A stretch of 64,000 nucleotides of DNA from Psettodes erumei (lineage: Eukaryota; Chordata; Actinopteri; Pleuronectiformes; Psettodidae), in NCBI GenBank assembly GCA_016785225.1, contig JAFBJZ010000888.1, positions 2,732,501-2,796,500 on the forward strand, written 5' to 3'. This document shows positions 38,271 through 50,400 of this stretch, one piece after another. The notes under the pieces are model-generated. The model saw only the letters and a program-made list of their open reading frames with translations. It did no database searches and was not told where the DNA came from. A program made the position numbers and the translations under genes. The first letter of the stretch is position 1. Each line of letters opens with the position of its first letter.

Positions 38271-41200
38271 GTACTTATCGTACCGAATACTGATTTTTTT
38301 AATTCACAGAATCAGAAATGTGCGTATTTGACGGTGTGTTGTGTGGGATTGTCTTCAGATCAACAGGCCAAAAGAATGTGTTATTGTGTCTCTGTAGGAA
38401 GGGAGGGGCGTCCGACCTCTTGCATTGTTGAAGCAGCGGAAGCTCAGAATGTTCGGCGGCGCGCGCTGCTGCGGTTAGTGGTGACGCTGTGCTTCTGCGT
38501 GGACAGTTGTGCTTTCACTCACCTGTACCTGTGTGTGACAGGTGGTCTGAGGTGTAAATCACGCTCCTCACGGTTATGCCTTTTTCGACATGCGGCCCGT
38601 CTGGTTCTACCTCTTGAAACGAGCTGCGCACACGCGCCGTTCCAGTTTCTGTTGACGGCTCCAGGACGAGCGCCTGCTGCGAACAGTCAACTGCCTGACG
38701 ATGACACTGACGGAAAGATAAAGCTCCTGATAACCGCCATGTTCGTAAAGTCCAGCAGGCGTAGTGGGGACGTGTTGATACAGGCATAATTCTGAGCAGC
38801 CTCTGGACAAGCAGACACGCCGTATCCGCTCACACGCCACCATCACACAGGCGAGGTGGACAGCCAAAGCGAGTCGCGTTTATTTGTGCAGGGCCGTACA
38901 CAATGTATCAAAGGGCTTCACAGCAGCTGTTCCCAGCCCAGCCCAAGCTCTATGTGAAGAGGAAAGGACCCCGGGTCAAGTGCAGCAAGAGACACGGGCG
39001 AGACAAGTGACGGAGTCCAGCCGGGTGTTCAAAAGAACATGATCATGCATTGCCAGAAAATAATGGCAACTGATCTAATTTGATTCAGTTGATTTTAAAA
39101 ATAGTCCAATGGTCCAGAGCGAGTGGAAATGTGATCTGATGGTATCATGATGCTGCTTCCCGGCCATAAAGGGTGGGGTCTGGTGAAAGTGGTGGTGGCC
39201 ATCAGGGCAGAGTGATGGTGTGGAGCCGAGGGGGTCATATCGATTCTCCTGATAAATCGCTAGTTTTTCCTGGGACGCGTGCTCATGCACGACTTCACGG
39301 GATGAAGCAGTCAGCGGAGCATCAGAAGCTGCTGCACCGTAGCGAACGTCCCCGGCCTCCGGTTCACCGGGGTCCCACATTTAAACCCGGCCGTGGCCGG
39401 CGTCGCCGTCCCATGGCCTTGCATTCTCTGTGGACGGCGAGTGCGAGTCTTCACACGGTTATGCTAATAGGAAACTATTTATTGGATCTCACCACTGTGC
39501 AAAAGGCGCTCACCTCGCTGTCTGATGCTCATTCATCACGATACAAGGGGCATGGTGTTACATTTTTGGTGGTGTTGCACACCGGTGCGCGTACGTGTGC
39601 GTTCCTCACCGGACAGACCTCGGGCCTGTTCCCGTATGGTATCGGGAAAACTGCCAGATGTGCGGCTCCAGCTCGTCCCTGGGCGTCCTGGGGGGGGCTC
39701 TGCAGCCATATACGATCCTCGTGACAAATAACGTCTCTTTTGTCACAGGTGTGAGCTTCATGCAGCGCTTCTTTCTGTTTGGCTCTAATCTTGCAGGCAC
39801 AGTAGATGAATTCCATAATACAAGATGCATAACAGATTACAAATTGGCCTCTGGATCAGAACCAGATGCTACCTCACTGCAGGCTGCGCACATTCAGGGG
39901 TCACTACTCACTCACTAGCACAGACACACAAAAAGTGCCCATTATGCTCTTTGTGTGACAGTCCAGTAACTTCCTTTATCTTTTAACTTTTTTTATCCCT
40001 ACACTGATTTAAAAAAATGCTTCCTTGCTGATCTGGAGCAAAGTATTTTCCCGTGGGAGACGGTGGAGACGGGGACCGGCTGAGGTCCTCGCGTGCGTGC
40101 AACCTCCTCTTATCTGTTGTTTGAAGGAAATTACTTTTATGACACAGGAAACGTTGTCATGTTTGCATTACATTCGAGGAGACTTGGAGAAAAAAAAAAG
40201 GGGAAACTGATCCATTCAAATGTTTGTCAGCGCCCTGAAACACTTAAGAGTCAGCTCGTTGTTGAGACGTTTCAAGCGCCCCCTCCTCCACCTTTACCCA
40301 CCGTCGAACGCACTGTTATCTTTTTCCAGCTTCCGTTGTAATGAATAAGTGTCAAACCCAGCTGCGTTAGCATGTTTCCCAGCCACGACGTGACTGCCCC
40401 TGCCCATCTGGATTTGTCGCAGCATCCTGACATGAAACCTCAAGAAGAAAAAGGCGAGTGGAATTTGTCTGGGAACGCAGAAGTTGTCATCAGTCCTTTT
40501 TTTGGGATGTGATTTTTTTCCCTTGCGTGAACTCTCCAAGGGGTCTCGGTTCGTGCGGGCGGTGAAGTGCGGCCAGTAGCAAACCCGGCCCGCGCCTGCT
40601 GCCGGACATGAGGACGATGACAATGGATGCTCATTTTTGCAACACAGTGCGATGGTTGAGCGTCGTGGCTTTAAAACCCTCAAATCCCCGCGGTGTCATT
40701 TTCCACCTCCTCCTCACCACGCCCCGGTCCTCACTGTTGCATCATGAGACAGTAGAACACCTCTGGGTTGCTCATAGGCCAGGACTGCATCTAAAAAAAA
40801 AGGTTTACGTTATCCTACAACCTATCCAGATTCATGAGCCTTCAGTGAAGTGGCTCCTGACCTGGAAGCAACATTTTCTGAAGCAGTTCAACAGATTTTC
40901 TTTCATCGCAGCTTTTTAAAAATTGTTTTATCTTAATCATATTCAGACCCAAGAAGAGGTAAAGGTCAGACTCTCAGGCTGGGAACCGATAGTCTATAAG
41001 AAATGAGCCATACTAAGAAATGAGCCATGAGACTTACTAAAAGTTAAAAAAAAAAGACAGATGTCATCAAAGCTGGCTTGCTTTGTCTGATTTAATAGGC
41101 CGAAATCCCAGAGGAATTCAGTTTACCATGATTATTCGAGATTATTTGAGTAAAACTGCGAGTATTTCTTGTGCTTCTAAATTTAAACTGCGATTTATCA

Positions 41201-44200
41201 GGCACAGACATCCCTTCTACCCTGAGCCATTAGAAAGATATACAGGCTCCCCAGTGGTCCAGTACATTCCCAGTAACCAGCTTAGTGATATTTATTATTG
41301 GTATTGTAAATTTCAAAGCATCTTAACACACAACTCCCCTTTAAATCATTTTTTATGACTTTGTGTTGGTCCTCTCCCTCGCTGTTTGCATTGCTCTGCG
41401 AATGATAGCGTTTCCAGACAGCATTGGGAAGCCCGCTGTGTCAGACTGAAGAAAGACAGGAAGGGGAAAATAGCAGGAGGTTTTCGGAGCACTCGGAGAG
41501 TGGCGGTCGCCGAGTGCGTCCTCGTCTGTATGGAAAAGGATATGTTTGCTTGTTCGGTGTCACGGCGGCCTGGGTTAGATAATCCCACTTGGCTGCGCTC
41601 GTGAGGGAAAAGTGCGATGTTCCTCTGACCGCCACCGGCGGCCAGAAAAAAAGTCAACAAACAAAGTGATGGACAAAAAGCTGTGTGTCAGAGGAACGAG
41701 ATGAGACTGGGAATATGATATGAATTTGGGCGGGCAGTTTGCGTTTCTGCAGTTTGGTGAAGATCAACGGCTTCTGGACCTTTCCTGCATGGATAAGTGA
41801 CTGCGCAGGTCGATTGTGTACTTGTCTTTGTGTGCACGCATTGCTTGGGAAAGTCAAAGCGGAGTGCAACTTTCCCACAGCCAGCTGGCAGCAGCGACTG
41901 ACTGCTCAACGCCGGCCTCTTCCACCAGATGTTAATTTGGGCACGAAGTGACTCGCCAATCGCTTCCTCAGCAACGCTCGCTTGCCTATCTTGGGTTTAT
42001 TTGGGTTTCCTTATCAAAAAGGCGGCGGGATCAACAAATGACTCACACTGTAATGGGCCACATTTCTGACTGAGCATCTAGGAATGCCAAGTCAAATGTC
42101 AGTGATGAAGATGGAGCTTGCGCAACTGCCATGTAAACTGTCTCAGAATCATGATCTGAAATGTTTCCGTGGCATTTTTCCATTTCTCTTTAATAACAAC
42201 TGTTTTAATAAATGTTTGGACTGCTCCACTACAGGCTGGAAAATGGTGCTTGGCGCAGGAAGATCGTCTGATTGTCAGTTCACTGTGGGAGGTCAGCGGG
42301 TCGCGGCGTGGTCCGACCCGCGCGGGCTATTTTGGAGGGCGAGGCGGGACAATGGATTGTGCGGCTGTTGTTGACTTGTGGAAAAACCTTTCTATCGCTT
42401 TCCCTCCTGGGAATTAAGGGCGGTTGTTTATTATGTGTGCAGCTGTGGTCGACCAGCGGTGGATCCAGGATCCAAAATTTGACTTTTTGTGTACAAAAGT
42501 GACACCTTTCACTCCTGGAACCTGTAATGTGAGCCCTCTTTGTCACGGGGCCCTCGACACGTCTGCTTTCACACCTCTCTTTACAATGCCGTAAGCAATA
42601 TGTGCACAATTCAAGACATTCCTGTGACATGGTTATCTCTGCGGGCCCGCGAGGGAAATGCATCACGGGTAGTTTCCCCTCTCTGTTGTTGAGCTATTCT
42701 TGGTGACGCCGAGGCCTGGAGGGGAAAGACCCTCACATTATAGTTTGGCTGAGCCACGGCTCGACAGCTGTGACTCGACTTAGTGTCTCCCCTCGACGCA
42801 AACAAGAGGGCGAGGAAAAAGAACAACCCCGGAGCACGGTGCTCACTTTTTGGCCACCTGGGGGCAGTGCTACACGCTGACCCTGACATACAGTCAATAT
42901 AACGAACGTCTAAACGAACAGAGTCATGTCTCTGGCCATGACACGTTTTTTTTTTGTTGCTCCTTTTCTGGTTGCTCTTAAGTTGCTCAGCGCTCCACCA
43001 TGTTCCCCAGCTTGTCACTTACCGTGTCCGTCTGGAGCGAGTGGCGGGAGCGACCCAGAACCATGAGCCGGACAGTTCACCCGTCATTTTGAGCCGGGCT
43101 CCGAGGAAAAACACATTCAGGGTGTCACCAGGTCATGCTGAATTCTGGACAAATGGACTAGATCTGATCTCAGACGTATGTCTCAAGTGGAAAAGAGCGT
43201 CTAGAATCATTTAGCCGAGAATTCCACGTGAACCAAATGTGAGGTTTATCTCTGAGTGCAGGGTTTGGTGGTGAGAGGCTGAACGTCCCGCTACTGTTTG
43301 AGCGCAGTTCACCTGAACGGTCTGAAACGTTTGTCTGAAGCTTCGTCCCTGCGCCTCGTTTTGCAGCTCTCTCAGCCTGGGTCCACTCCATATCTCCAGG
43401 CCGGGTTAATGTGTGTGAGGTGCCGCGCAGCGATTTCGCTAACACGTGGTAATCATTAACCCTTTGCGCGAGAGTGTGTCTGGCCCGACGCCTGCCCGAC
43501 TGCGACCGCGGCTCGCGGGTGCGCGCAGTTCGGTGCTCGGGCACATGCCCGTCTGCGTCCAGTGTCAACGTGGCTGGTGAACCGTAATGGACCCGGGCCC
43601 GGCTGAACGGCTGTACGACACAGAACTCTGACACGCCTTCACCTCGCTGTTACACGCACCCTCTGTTTGCAGTGCATTCCCTGACGCTCACCCCTCTTTG
43701 GCTCAGAAGTGCTGGCGCGAAGCCGTGGCACCGGTCCAGCACATTTAAATGCTGCAGCCCCCCCACCCAATCTCTGTGTGACTCTGTGGTCTTGTTGTCT
43801 CTTTAAGTGGACAAGACTGCCGTCTCTGTCGGACAGACACCCGTTTTTTTCCCGTCTTTTTTTTGCCCCCCTCTGCATGTCTGCAGAGCAAGAGGCTTTT
43901 GTGTGGCTCAAAGCTGCAGGGAGACCTTACATTTAGCCTCATGAATACTCCGATAATGCAAGCGCTGTGACTGAATGGGGCGCTTCATCTGTCAGTCCCA
44001 CAGCGCCACACAAGGCACTTGTCCCCCCCCCCCCACCCGATTTCGATTCAGTCCTTTCACTCCCCTTCAGGTTTGACGCCCTTGTTTGCTTCCACCGCAG
44101 CTCTGAAAGTCTTCAAACAAACTTCAGCGCTGCACGCACACAGACGCACACCGGCAGAGGTATTATTATGAAGGGCGGCTCTGACCTGTGAAGGAGGCGG

Positions 44201-44240
44201 GTGGGGGGGGGGGGTGGAGGGGGTGGGTGGGCTCCCATTT
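38271..44240 (+). other. Plectin intron region between exons 1e and the 44.4-kb exon
   Basis: About 6 kb without a recognised gene. It holds a SINE-tail-like repeat at about 38879-38998 and a tandem copy of TAAGAAATGAGCCAT near 40998-41028. G-rich runs near 44201-44214 lie just upstream of the next candidate promoter. Confidence 0.6.
38879..38998 (+). repeat. SINE-tail-like dispersed repeat fragment
   Basis: TTTATTTGTGCAGGGC...CAAAGGGCTTCACAGCAGC resembles a dispersed fish motif (TTTATTTGTATAGCAC... CAAAGCGCTTTACA). The copy is diverged and its ends are uncertain. Confidence 0.4.
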
Positions 44241-44422
44241 TCTTGATCTACGAGGCGTGACGTGTTTGAAAGAGAGAGCGGAGGGAGAGCGCAGATAGCA
44301 AGAGAAAGCCAAAGATCCTGCGTGACACGCCGAGATCCAAAAAAAAAAAAAAGAAAAAGAAAAGAAAGGAGAGCGGGGACGTCAGGGAGAACTTGGACTC
44401 GACATTACCGGAAGTGTTCGGC
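44241..44422 (+). promoter_or_regulatory. Leader and promoter of the 44.4-kb candidate first exon
   Basis: A G-run-rich block (44199-44230) is followed by a purine-rich leader with GAGAGAG repeats and an A13 run (44339-44351). The arrangement resembles that before exon 1f. A CGTGACGTG motif at 44256-44264 resembles a CRE/E-box-like site. The transcription start is not determinable. Confidence 0.4.
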
Positions 44423-44447
44423 ATGGACTCCTTCTGCTCGAGCAAAG
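44423..44447 (+). CDS. Candidate plectin alternative first exon (MDSFCSSK)
   Basis: A start codon in good context (TCGGCATGG) opens eight codons, MDSFCSSK, and the frame ends AGCAAAG before GTAAGA, a near-perfect donor. The phase (one G left over) equals that of the recognised exons 1c, 1f and 1e, so exon 2 would follow as SSKDERD. The upstream leader resembles other alternative plectin promoters. I do not recognise the peptide as a named mammalian isoform. By size it could replace the very short mammalian 1d tag, but the sequence does not show this. A chance ATG-plus-donor is possible; transcript evidence would decide. Confidence 0.55.
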
Positions 44448-47400
44448 GTAAGACGCAAGTGTGGAGAAAGGAGGCAGGGAGCTGGGAGCCCCTGAGATAA
44501 AGCAACACAGGTGGAGAGCAGACGGAGCGGGTGGGGCCGCACACGGGTCAAACCGGAGCACGGCGGCAAACGCGTAACAGGTGTCTGTCTGCGCGCGGGT
44601 GGGGGGGCGTCGCTTTAATGTTTTCGTTCCCGCCGGGCCGGGAGTTTTGCATGTGTGTGCTGCTGCTGAAGCCTGAAGCAGATTTGTTCAGGAGAAGAAT
44701 CTGATATCTTTGTGTACGGCGTGTCAGTCATGGCGCACAATTACACACTCACAGAGAAATTTTATGCTGCTGCAGAGATCAAAATGCACAAGATATGTTT
44801 ACATATGCACAGTGAGACCATTTCCATCTTAACAGATGCTTCTAAAGCCTGAGCGATATTAGCTACGTGTCAAAATAAATGGAAGTACAAATACAAGTAC
44901 AACCATTTGGTCACTACTGTAAAAAAAAAAAAAAAAGAAAGCAGAACTTGCACAGGTGCGTAACACTATTGTCGAAACCCTCAAACATTGGCATCGGCCC
45001 CAGAAATCCTCCGTCGGTTGTGTTGTTGTTGTCGTTTAACATGGGGAGTCACATGGTTGCAGTTTTGCTCCAATGCACAAATGTGTAGTGGAAATTGACA
45101 AATCTTTAAAACAACGAATGCACCACAGACCCAGCTGAGTGTGTGTGTGTGTGTTTGTGCGTGTGTTGCTGTTCAGTCTGGTGTAACAGGGCCACAGGAG
45201 AAATGACATCTGAATTACTGCAGAAACAATTCGTTAAACTCGATCCACTGATTAAGTAATTGTTTAAGGACTCGTTATCGCTCACCTCACATTTTCTGGA
45301 GAACTTATTCATTATTGGAAAAATAAAGAACACATCACCAGAGACGGCGGCTGCAGGGGTCACTCACTAATGAACACAGGTACGATGGAGGAGCAGTAAT
45401 CCAGAAACAGTTTGGCTCCGCTCCGTCCTCTGCGTCATCCGCATTTTCGTGGCCCATTTGCTCTGCGTGTCGGCGCACGCTTTAAAGCTGCTAATGATCG
45501 CGAGCGGCGTAATAGAGGGGGGCTGTAGGTTTGTTGTCCTCAAAACATGTCATTTTCCCTCCGCTGGCAGGAGTTTGTTTCGTGTTGTTTGTTTTCTTTT
45601 CAAGGAAGAGGCGACGTGTGACGGGAACACAACTCACACTGGTAATAATCGACTGTTTTTTTTCTTCCTCCTCGTCCTCTTCCTGAAAACTTTTAGTCCA
45701 GTTTTAAACATCCGTTGTCCACCGTCATCCCTTTTTTTCTTGACGCTGAATTTATTTGTCGGATTTCACAGTGTGTGTCGCAGTTGCAGCCCTAATGTGA
45801 AACGCAACTGTCCCGCTCATTAAAACAATGGCAAATTATTACATTGTGATGAAGTGAGTGTTCAGCGCCGACAGATGCTGAGATGCGCTTTTGGCAGAAA
45901 GATATAAGTGCGCTGATTACAGCAAATTAAAGGTCATCAGCAAAATCAGGTCACAGTTCCTTTACTCACTGTTTGACCTTTAAGCGAACTTTTGTCGGGA
46001 CAGCGCAGGAAGGATGCTGACTGTGGCCGCTCGGTCCTGTGCGGACTCACCATCTCCTGCTTGCCGCTCACTGATCTGCTGGAGTCCACAGAGGAGGGAT
46101 TTTTCTCTCGCTCAAAGGCCTTTTACCCAGGGATTACTCAGGGAAAGGTTCCCGCTGAGCTTTCCGTCAGGCGGTGGCACGATTTTGAAAGACCTCCCAC
46201 AGAGAGAGAGAAGAAGTGCTGCACTGTGCGCGTTTGGCTCTGGGGAGGTTTTTTCGCGTACGTGCTGAGGTGTCGTCGCTGCAGGACAGAAGAAGGTCCC
46301 AGCCACCATCTGGATGCAGGGACGAGTAGTCGGCCGCAGAGGTCGTGTTGTAGGGCCGTCGCTGAGTAATCTCACTGTAATCTCACTGAAGTGTGCAGCA
46401 GTGTGGTGCTGGAGGGATTCTTACACTGCGTGTCACAGTTGCTCTCTGAGTTCAGTAAATCCCTGCAGCATGGATGTGGATGGATGTGCGACTTCATCAA
46501 CACTTTGAACAAGTGGCATAACATCCTGCGCCGTCATGCCTCCGGCCGCGGGCTGGGGGGGTTGTGCGCTCGGTGTGTTCCATCCAGACTGCACCGGAGG
46601 TTCTCCGGAGAAGCCTCTTTCCACTTATTGAGCTGCTGCCCTTGTAAATCACTGGGATTGGTTCAGCTGCGTCAGAGCAACGAGACCAGTGATGTGACTG
46701 GCTTACAGTGAATTTATTAATCGCCACACGGTCTGATTTGCGGCCCTCCTCGGCCAGCCCTTTTTGAGTTTTGCGTCGCTGCCCCCACATGAACCAAATC
46801 TATTTCAGGCAAATGAAAGACGCTTCCTCCAGAGCCGTCGCCCTCATCAGGAGATGGGCCTGGACTCCACCCACAGACCAAAGTCACAGTGTGAATGCTC
46901 CTGAACAGGCGAGTGAATGAACCTTGTTAGGATTGAAACAAGTAAAAAAAAAAAAAGGCCTTAAAATAGAGTATATTTGCAGTATTACTGTACAGGATGC
47001 AGTAGTGCCCCTTTTGACACTGAGCTCATGCCGTTCCAAGAAAGACAATAATATGGCTCGGCAACAGACTTTCCCAAAACTATCATTCATCCTTGACACG
47101 CAGCCGGCAGCGGACTGTCCGCTCAGGAAGTGAGACGGTGATGGGATGGTCCAGTCGAGGCCGGTCTCACTGCTCCATCACCGACGCTTCCTCTCGCATC
47201 CTGTTGTCCCACGTTTAATATTCTCCACGTTCATGTGGTGTTCACAGGCGCAGCGCGGGGTAACTGCACTCATCTGCAGCAAATGACAGGCGGATGTTGG
47301 AGTGAACTTGGAAACGATGTAACGTGGATTTTCTCACTGGCACTGCTGTTTAGAACTTTTTTTCACAGTATATATTTGATTCACCATGACTGTGCATATA

Positions 47401-50400
47401 TTTATATCCATATCACTGGGCCCTTGATGAGTTTCTCTGCTTTTTCAAGCAAAAAAAGGACAAATCCAGCTCCTGAAATTTTAATATTTAGTGGTGTATA
47501 AATCTTCGTTATGGTAATACACTGGATATCTTCAGGATCTTTTGGTGAAACCAGTAATCTGAAGGTGTCACGACATTTGTTTTTAGACCAAATGAATCGA
47601 TGAATGAATGTGTGTGTGTGTTTGTGTGTATGTATCTTGTTCCACATCTAAGACTGAAGCATTTATAAGGAGCAGCCAGGGGTGCAATGTAAATCCATAC
47701 AGCATTTAATCCTGCCCACTAAAGGGTTGCTATCCTCACCATCACATAGTGATACATTATATATATTTATGTCAAATATGCACCATAAATATTCAGCATT
47801 AACACTCGGGCTGTGACAGTCAGCTGTTGAAAACCATAGCAGAAGTCAGACAGCTACCAATTTAGAGCCGGATGTTTCCCAGATCTCCCCCGTCACGAGC
47901 TGATGATTTAACGCCAGCGACGCACTCGCGGGGGCCAATGGGTGGTAGCCGGGATTTAAATGTAGCTCACAGACACCGAGAACTGTGTGGGTGATCACGG
48001 GGGGGTCGGGGGGTCGGGGGGGTCTGTCTTGTACTGCAGCAGAGCAACGTGGGTGGTAAGTGTGGAGGGGGGGAGAGTGGAATGACCCCGTCCTGAAGGA
48101 CAGCTGTAAAGTTTGGGCTTTTCTTCTGCAACAGTTACCGAGGAGGCCCGCGACATTTGGAAGCACCACATATTTAAATAAACAACTGTTTGCCCTCTCA
48201 TTTATAACATTTTAAAGTGTCACATCAGTGTGTTGTTATTATTGTTGCTACACAAGCATGTGAGCATCAGTTTTAACTGAACAGATCCATGTACTGCTGG
48301 CCAGTTTATGACGTGTAAATATACTCAGCAGATGTTCTGTATATAAAACTGCAATCGGCAGCGTCATCAGTAACTCCAGCTGTGAGATAAAGACAAACGC
48401 AGCAGAGAGGAAAGTGCAGCATTGGGACGTGCTCAACACGGAAACACGCCAGTAAAGTGCACGCAACTCACATGTGCACTTAAGTGCAGCATTTAAGTAA
48501 ATGAGCTCCATTCTGCTCCTAAGATTCTCCCTCTGTAGTTGCAAACACTCCATAAATAATGGAAATCAAAAAAAAGAAAAGTTGTGAATGTGTTGAGTTA
48601 GCAAGTAACAGTTGGTCCAGCAGGTGGCGATGTTCGGCAGTTAACCCGAGCTCCCCCCTCGACGCCCTCTGCTCTCTCTTCTCAGATATCAAACATATTT
48701 ACCGTTACTGAAGCTCTGATCGTTCGCGTCTCTCTGCTCTTGTCTTTCAGGTGAGTGCCCCTCATTCTCCTCTGGTCTCTCACCGTTGTCAGGGGAAGAC
48801 GGGGAACATCTGAAGCTCCCGTCACACAAGTACCCCGATTAAATTATTCCACCAGCGGAGTCACGGAAATGCAATTACACACAGGAAACACACGTAGATT
48901 TGTGGATGGGATGGGGAGACATCTGTGCTGTTTATTCCATTGTGTGGTTCCTTCCTGTTCTGTTTGTGTTTGTCTGATGCGTGAATTAAACCATTTATAT
49001 TTTGGTGGGGGGGGGGGTTGACGATTTAGCGATGGACATGCTGCATTACACGCTCACCTTCACAACAGGTCTCAGTGCTGCGAGGAGCCGCAGTTCATGA
49101 ATCTGACGGGCCAGGTCAAGGCCTGCCCCAGCAGGAATGACTTTCCTCTGGAGCACATCTGGAACGTTTCACACCGGGCGGGGTAGACCCGCGGTGGGGC
49201 TGCAACGCCTGGGGGCAGCCTGCCCCCCCAGCGAACAATGGCAGTCCAGATGCTCTGAACTGTCCTCATAAAGCAAGAATGCTAAGAATGCGCGTGCGTT
49301 GTTGACCAGTGTCGATACAGGAGCAAAATTGTGTTACCATACCCCGAGATCGTGCTGGCGACGTTGGGACGAGGGGCACGGTTCGCGTTTCATCACCCGA
49401 GGGCGACTAATTACTCTCGCAGAGACCTGGTCACACCCTCACCTGGGTGCTCTGGCAGCCGAACAAAGAGAAGGCACCGACTGTGAAAGGTGACGAAAGC
49501 GGCAAACATTTCTTTTCAAAAGGACACGCTGACATTTGACACCCTCATTACGCCCAGCAAAATTCCCCGGTGGCGCGCTACAAGGCTACGGCCACCTCTT
49601 GTGCACTTGCGTTTCACCACAAGAGTGTACTGTTTGTGCAGTTTTCTTTGGTGCCGGGGCAGTGTTTGTGTGGCACGCAACACAACTGGCCCCCCGCACC
49701 TTTTAGCGGTGCATTAATTGGTGGATCGGTTACAGTGAGCTCATGGTTTGGTGTCTGCGTCGTGAAAGGAGGTTGCAGAAAACAGGAAGCTGGTCCAGGA
49801 GTTGTTGGGGCAGTCATGTGTTGACCCCGCAGAGGCCACACGTGCTGAAGGACCAACTGCATTTCATGCAGGAGTTCCGTGAAACTTTGGCTTCTTATTT
49901 CTTTTTCTTTTTTTGTGCGTACACACTCATGTGAGTCCAGCGTATTGTTGTTGCTGGAGCCCCCCCGGCTCGCTGGTTTTTATTACAGTTTGGGAAGGGA
50001 AGCCTGCCCATTGTTCGGACCGCTACCCTCTCTTTTAAGGCGGGGGTTTTAGTGGTAGGTGTCACAATGGGAAAACAGGATGTGGAGCCAGTCCAGCCAC
50101 GCTGATAAGGTCAAGTAAAGAGGAAAGCTAAATGCCATCTCCTGCAGCAGTGAGGACACTCGAACTGTGGGTGGGCGTGGCCCATGAATAGCCTATAGAA
50201 AACTGCCTTAACCGTTTAAGTGTAAGTTTTCTGATGAGCTCAGGCAAAGAGGACCTTAGTGCTTCAGCTGTGCACTGTTAACGCAGATCTCTTCATGCGT
50301 TATTAGTTTCCCCCGTGGAGTGGCTGCCGAGCGCGGCAAATTATTTCCCGGCCTCCTGTGCACTGGACTCCGACGGTGCTGTGTGAAAAAAAAACAAGAA

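Noticed and set aside
40998..41028. Two adjacent copies of TAAGAAATGAGCCAT
   Set aside because: A simple short tandem duplication without further structure.
45992..46369. 125-codon frame with Cys-rich end
   Set aside because: No family resemblance, no supporting splice or promoter signals; within the range of chance frames in GC-rich intron.
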